Positions 13,419-17,636 of a stretch of 17,636 bases of DNA are shown in pieces. Position numbers and translations under genes: made by a program. The stretch comes from Anaerolineaceae bacterium (GTDB lineage Bacteria; Chloroflexota; Anaerolineae; Anaerolineales; Anaerolineaceae), in contig DLXG01000022.1 in the NCBI GenBank assembly GCA_003448875.1, positions 1-17,636 of the forward strand, in the 5' to 3' direction. Position 1 is the stretch's first letter, and each line of letters starts with the position of its first letter. Under the pieces are notes generated by a model. That model was not told the DNA's origin and made no database searches. It worked only from the letters and a program-made list of their open reading frames with translations.

Positions 13419-15587
13419 ATGTTAGCAAAATTACTGAATTTCCCTCTACGAGCCTTGCCCAGCTGGTGGAAGCGCTGGCATACCATTGGGCTGATCGTGT
13501 TCCTTTCGATCATGATTCATGCCTGGGCAGTGTGGCAATTACCGCTGGATGCCGATGAGCCGGTATACATGCGGAGTGGCAGGGAATATGCTCAGTTAAT
13601 CCGACAGGGGGATTGGAGCGGAATAATTAACTTCGATCAGAACAAAGAACACCCTCCATTGATCAAGTTAATTTACAGTATTCCCTTCTTACTCAGGGGG
13701 GAAAATGTTAATCCGGATTTCGAGTTTTATTTTAATCGTTCCATCAGTGCGTTTTTTGGGGTTCTGCAAGTTTTCATACTGGCTCTTTTTGATCCACTAG
13801 CTGCGTTTTTATTGACGTTTCACTCCTATACCATCAAATACACCAGTCAGGTTTATCTGGAAGCCTTCCCATTATTTGCCTCTTTGTTGTCGGTTTTACT
13901 GCTCAGACGATTTTTTGCAAGTCAAATCGAGGATGGGAATAAGTTGCCTTTATGGGTTTCGGCGGCAGCAATGGGCGCAGCGATAGCCGGGAAGTACACC
14001 TACGGGATGATGCTCGTTCCGGCGGGCTTTTTAGTGCTTCAATTCCGCCGCAAGGTGGTGTGGCGGGAGATAGCCCTGTGGGGCGGTATTGCTGTCGTCA
14101 CTTTTTTTGTGTTGAATCCTTACTTATGGAATGAACCATTCCGCCGGATTGTTGAGGTTGTTACCTTTCACCGACAATACACCCAGGGCATGGATGTAGT
14201 GCGGGCCGGCTACCCATGGTGGCAGCCGGTCATCTGGGTTGCTACCGCTCTGCCTTGGCATCCGCGAGTCTTCTTCTTCTTAACTTTGGATGAGTTCATT
14301 TTCTGGGCCGGCGTGGTAGGGCTGTATTTTTATGGAAAAAAAGAACCGTGGTTGAGTGGATGGTTTTTGGTACAGTTTTTGATTCTGCTGATATACCCGA
14401 CCAAGTGGCCTCAATACTCTCTGATTGTCATTCCAGCCCTTTGTATGAGCGGTTCAGGGTTTTTGAGAACCGCTTATACCTGGATTATGGAAAAGGAACA
14501 GTATTGGGATTACCTGGAAGAGATGTTGCCCAAACCGCCGAAAGTTTTCTGGTGGCTGGTGATCGGTTTTTCGGGCTTAATTGTCATCGGCAAGGTGACC
14601 TATGAATATGATCAGGCTTTGCTGCGGCGCGGCTGGCAGCACCTGATGTCAGAGACTGCCCCGCTGCCTTCCAATACCATCTACGATTTACATTTGCGCT
14701 CTAACGGCGACATGATGATTGCAACCGCGCAGGGAGCAGCCTTATGGCATGTAAGCGAAGGCTCACCGTGGGGCGAGGATAGCCGCGTTTACAATCGCCA
14801 AAATTCGGGTATCGGCGATGATCGGGTGAGGGTGGTTTATGAGGATCAGCAGGGCAATTTATGGTTTGGGAGTGAGAACGGCTTAAGTTGCCTTTGTGAG
14901 GGTAAATGGGAACAAATTGCCAAAGAGAGCACTGTGGACGAAATGAAAGTGCGTTCGCTGGTTGAGGACGCCGATGGCAACCTGTGGGTGGGGACATTAA
15001 GCGGCCTGTATCAATGGGATGGTTCGCAATTAATTTCGTATAGCCGTGATTTGGTTGAACTGCCTGACCCATATATATTTACTCTTACATTTCAATCCAT
15101 GTATGGTGAAAATTATCTATGGCTGGGAACTCAAAAAGGCGTGTCCCGCCTGGATTTGAATACGAGAATGCTTGTGAACTGGGACTTTTCGATGCGAGAT
15201 TTAGGCTGGGGAGGCGTTTCTCGGTTGATTGTGGATTCCCAAAATCAGGTGTGGATGGCGACGATTGGCGGCGGGATTGGGCGCTGGGATGGCGAAGAGT
15301 GGACTTTTTATCGTTTGGGAAGTTCAAGTTTGCCTACCAGTGTCGTCAATACTATAATCGAACAACCCGGTCACGGGTTGTGGCTCGGTCACGGATTTCC
15401 GACTGAACCGGGCGGATTGATCTCCCGGTTTGACGGGAACGATCAATGGACGGTTTACCGCGATAATAATTCCGGTTTTAATGGTGGCGAACCACTGGCA
15501 TTTGCTTTTGACCCAATGGGAAGGTTATGGATTGGAACGGCATTAAGTGGAGTGCAGATTTATGATCCTGCACTTGCAAAACGATAA
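13419..15587 (+). CDS. GT-C (PMT/GT39-like) membrane glycosyltransferase-like protein fused to a seven-repeat beta-propeller
   Basis: This protein has 722 residues. Residues 1-395 are a polytopic membrane region with roughly ten hydrophobic segments. The first outside loop carries D44ADEPVY and then KEHPPL (77-81), a pattern seen in PMT_2/ArnT-type glycosyltransferases that use lipid-linked sugars. KWPQYSLIVIPAL (329-341) also fits that group. Residues 413-720 hold seven two-component-regulator-type propeller repeats with (L/V)W(F/V/L/I)G cores at about 432, 481, 522, 567, 611, 654 and 703. No histidine kinase follows, so it is not a sensor kinase. It sits between a lipoprotein amylase (36 bases upstream) and the GH57 lipoprotein (24 bases downstream). 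A role in glycosylating or sensing at the surface is a guess. Ribosome binding is weak (GGGG about 12 bases upstream). Confidence 0.78.
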   Translation: MLAKLLNFPLRALPSWWKRWHTIGLIVFLSIMIHAWAVWQLPLDADEPVYMRSGREYAQLIRQGDWSGIINFDQNKEHPPLIKLIYSIPFLLRGENVNPDFEFYFNRSISAFFGVLQVFILALFDPLAAFLLTFHSYTIKYTSQVYLEAFPLFASLLSVLLLRRFFASQIEDGNKLPLWVSAAAMGAAIAGKYTYGMMLVPAGFLVLQFRRKVVWREIALWGGIAVVTFFVLNPYLWNEPFRRIVEVVTFHRQYTQGMDVVRAGYPWWQPVIWVATALPWHPRVFFFLTLDEFIFWAGVVGLYFYGKKEPWLSGWFLVQFLILLIYPTKWPQYSLIVIPALCMSGSGFLRTAYTWIMEKEQYWDYLEEMLPKPPKVFWWLVIGFSGLIVIGKVTYEYDQALLRRGWQHLMSETAPLPSNTIYDLHLRSNGDMMIATAQGAALWHVSEGSPWGEDSRVYNRQNSGIGDDRVRVVYEDQQGNLWFGSENGLSCLCEGKWEQIAKESTVDEMKVRSLVEDADGNLWVGTLSGLYQWDGSQLISYSRDLVELPDPYIFTLTFQSMYGENYLWLGTQKGVSRLDLNTRMLVNWDFSMRDLGWGGVSRLIVDSQNQVWMATIGGGIGRWDGEEWTFYRLGSSSLPTSVVNTIIEQPGHGLWLGHGFPTEPGGLISRFDGNDQWTVYRDNNSGFNGGEPLAFAFDPMGRLWIGTALSGVQIYDPALAKR

Positions 15588-15611
15588 TTTCGACAAGAGG
15601 AGGATAAGGAG

Positions 15612-17636
15612 ATGAAATTGACCTATCGAATTCTGTTAATCTTTATGGTGCTGGTACTGGCATTAACCGCCTGTCAGACTCAAACTATCACACCGGTAGC
15701 GCCCACTCAGCCGGTCATCGTCAGTCCCACTGCACCAGCAGAGCCGACTCCCACACCGGCGACGGAGATGGCTGAGGATGTGCTTTACCTGAACCTGATG
15801 TGGCATCAACACCAGCCGTTGTATTACAAAGATGAGAATGGGGTCTATACCCGTCCGTGGGTGAGGGTTCATGCCACAAAAGATTATTATGATATGGCTT
15901 ATCTGGTGTCTCAGTACCCTAATGTGCATGTCACCTTTAACTTAACGCCGGTCTTATTGCGCCAATTGGAGGACTTTGTTAATAATGGGGCTAAAGACCT
16001 TTACTGGGTGATGACCGAAAAGCCGGCAAATCAGTTGAGCGAAGATGATAAACGCTTCATTCTTCAACGCTTTTTCGATGCCAATTGGGATAAGTTGATT
16101 GGACGTTATCCGCGCTACAAAGAATTGCTGGAAAAGCGCGGTGGAACCGATGCGGAAGCGATTCAGAACGCTTTGACCACATTCACTGAACAGGATTTCC
16201 GCGACCTGCAAATCTGGTGGAATCTGGTCTGGTTTGACCCGATGTTCCTCAATCAGCCGCCGCTGAAAGATCTGGTAGAAAAGGGTCGAAATTTCAGCGA
16301 GGAGGATAAAGAGATAATCTTCCGGGAAGCACGGCGGATCATGGCAGAAACCGTTCCCCTTCATCGAAAATTGCAGGAAGCCGGTCAGATCGAGGTGACA
16401 ACCACCCCTTACGCCCACCCGATTCTGCCTTTGTTGATTGACACGAATTTACAGGCAAAGGGTAATCCCGGTTCGGATTTACCCCAAAAATTTTCCTATC
16501 CGAAGGATGCTTTGACCCACCTGCAGCGTAGTGTTGCCTTGTATGAAGAAAATTTTGGCCAACCGCCGCGCGGGTTGTGGCCGGGCGAGGGGGCTGTGGC
16601 GCAGGTCATGGTGCCATTCGTTCTGCGAGCTGGCTATTCGTGGATGGCCACTGGTGAGCCGGTGCTGGCAAAATCTCTTGGATTAGATGCTTTTACACGC
16701 GACAGCAAGGAGACCGTCAATCAACCGGATGATCTCTACCGGCCATATTATGTGACCAATCAGGCTGGCGATAAACTGGCGGTGTTTTTCCGTGATGGTG
16801 TCCTTTCCGATAAGATTGGATTTACCTATTCGGGCGTTTCCGGCACGGCTGCCGCAAAGGACTTAATTCAGCGCTTGGAAAACATCCGTGCCAAACTGAA
16901 AGAACAAAATGCAGAAGGACCGCATGTTGTTTCGATTATTCTGGATGGAGAAAATGCCTGGGAATACTATGACAATGATGGCATCGAATTCCTGAGCACC
17001 TTTTATCAATTGCTTTCGGAAAGTGAAACGATCCGCACAATTACTCCCAGTGAATACATTCAAAAGTTCCCCGAGCAGCGGATGATTGAGGATTTGTTCC
17101 CTGGAGCGTGGTTCAGCCCAAATTACGATACGTGGATTGGTGAAGCAGAAGAAAACACAGCCTGGGATTATCTCCGACAAACCCGTGAAGTTCTGGCAAA
17201 ATACGATATTTCCAAAGTTCGCAAGGCTCCGGCGGAAAAAATCGAAGCTGCACTCGATTATATGCTCTTAGCCGAAGGTTCGGATTGGTTCTGGTGGTAT
17301 GGGGCAGATCAGGATTCGGGTCAGGACGAGTATTTTGACCTCGGCTTCCGCCAGTTGCTGCGTAAGGTCTTTGAAATACTGGGAGAACCGGTGCCAACTT
17401 TTGTGGATGTGCCAATTATCCAAGCCCGTCCTGTCAGTGCTGAAACGCCGCTTCAAGGTCTTTCCACACCCACCATTGATGGAGCGATTGCAGCGGGAGA
17501 ATGGGACAAGGCGGCTTACTATCCGGCTGGTGAGGGAAGTCAACTGGCGGGTTTTGCTTATGCGATGGATGCAAACAACCTGTATATGCGGGTGGACGCA
17601 GCCAGCGGCGGGGCGATGGCTCGTACGCTTGATACA
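15612..17636 (+). CDS. GH57 amylase-family lipoprotein with C-terminal CBM9/DOMON-like domain (partial, 3' end outside window)
   Basis: The frame is open for 675 codons to the window end. A signal peptide ends in lipobox LTAC with Cys21, followed by a Pro/Thr-rich linker (about 28-52). The GH57 barrel shows its diagnostic regions: WHQHQP (64-69), H269 in TPYAHP, GLWPGEGAV with nucleophile E326, DGENAWE with acid D445, and SDWFWWYG (557-564). From about 618 the sequence TPTIDGAIAAGEWDKAAYY and FAYAMDANNLYMRVDA matches the start of CBM9/DOMON-like carbohydrate-binding domains found after GH57 amylopullulanase-type enzymes. It should act on starch or pullulan-like polymers at the cell surface, beside the GH13 lipoprotein. 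GAGGAGG ends 8 bases before the ATG, one of the strongest ribosome binding sites in the locus. Confidence 0.92.
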   Translation, partial: MKLTYRILLIFMVLVLALTACQTQTITPVAPTQPVIVSPTAPAEPTPTPATEMAEDVLYLNLMWHQHQPLYYKDENGVYTRPWVRVHATKDYYDMAYLVSQYPNVHVTFNLTPVLLRQLEDFVNNGAKDLYWVMTEKPANQLSEDDKRFILQRFFDANWDKLIGRYPRYKELLEKRGGTDAEAIQNALTTFTEQDFRDLQIWWNLVWFDPMFLNQPPLKDLVEKGRNFSEEDKEIIFREARRIMAETVPLHRKLQEAGQIEVTTTPYAHPILPLLIDTNLQAKGNPGSDLPQKFSYPKDALTHLQRSVALYEENFGQPPRGLWPGEGAVAQVMVPFVLRAGYSWMATGEPVLAKSLGLDAFTRDSKETVNQPDDLYRPYYVTNQAGDKLAVFFRDGVLSDKIGFTYSGVSGTAAAKDLIQRLENIRAKLKEQNAEGPHVVSIILDGENAWEYYDNDGIEFLSTFYQLLSESETIRTITPSEYIQKFPEQRMIEDLFPGAWFSPNYDTWIGEAEENTAWDYLRQTREVLAKYDISKVRKAPAEKIEAALDYMLLAEGSDWFWWYGADQDSGQDEYFDLGFRQLLRKVFEILGEPVPTFVDVPIIQARPVSAETPLQGLSTPTIDGAIAAGEWDKAAYYPAGEGSQLAGFAYAMDANNLYMRVDAASGGAMARTLDT

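Noticed and set aside
15363..15380. Perfect 7-base-pair hairpin with a 4-base loop, with a nearby direct repeat of CGGTCACGG.
   Set aside because: It lies inside the propeller coding sequence, has no T run and no gene start nearby; most likely a by-product of coding sequence.

Overview
The window looks like chromosomal DNA of a Gram-positive-type or monoderm bacterium, most likely from the Chloroflexota (class Anaerolineae). This placement is an inference. It rests on the mix of lipoproteins with Thr/Pro-rich linkers, a ROK-controlled sugar ABC operon with GH13 and GH57 enzymes, a LipM-type lipoyl enzyme and a two-component-regulator-type beta-propeller. No rRNA or other phylogenetic marker is present. 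No tRNA, CRISPR array, insertion sequence or phage gene was seen. Genes are tightly packed; the longest gap between genes is about 140 bases.

Left part (1-5046). On the minus strand, an orphan phosphonate/phosphate-type substrate-binding lipoprotein is followed by a three-gene cluster: a SanA/YdcF-like DUF218 membrane protein, an HD-domain hydrolase (4-base stop/start overlap) and a TIM-barrel protein. The TIM-barrel gene runs off the left edge of the window just as a SnoaL/NTF2-like domain begins. A DUF4230 membrane protein lies divergently on the plus strand. It converges on a minus-strand LipM/LplA-family lipoyl enzyme.

Right part (5047-17636). This is one co-directional alpha-glucan utilisation locus. 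It begins with a ROK-family regulator preceded by a clear sigma70-type promoter, followed by a 140-base leader with a strong Shine-Dalgarno-like block and competing hairpins. Next come a sugar-binding lipoprotein, a strong intercistronic hairpin, MalF-like and MalG-like permeases (4-base overlap), a cytoplasmic GH13 enzyme, and a GH13 alpha-amylase-like lipoprotein (4-base overlap). The locus ends with a membrane GT-C glycosyltransferase-like protein fused to a seven-repeat beta-propeller, and a GH57 lipoprotein with a CBM9/DOMON-like C-terminal domain cut by the window end. The working model is that surface-anchored GH13 and GH57 enzymes cut starch or glycogen-like polymers. The binding protein and permeases then import maltodextrins, and the cytoplasmic GH13 enzyme degrades them. 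The ABC ATPase is not in the window and must be supplied from elsewhere.

The points most worth a second look are the GT-C/beta-propeller fusion inside the starch operon, the multi-state leader upstream of the binding-protein gene, three genes whose -10 boxes sit so close to the start codon that leaderless mRNAs are predicted, and palindromic -10 boxes in two divergent promoter regions.
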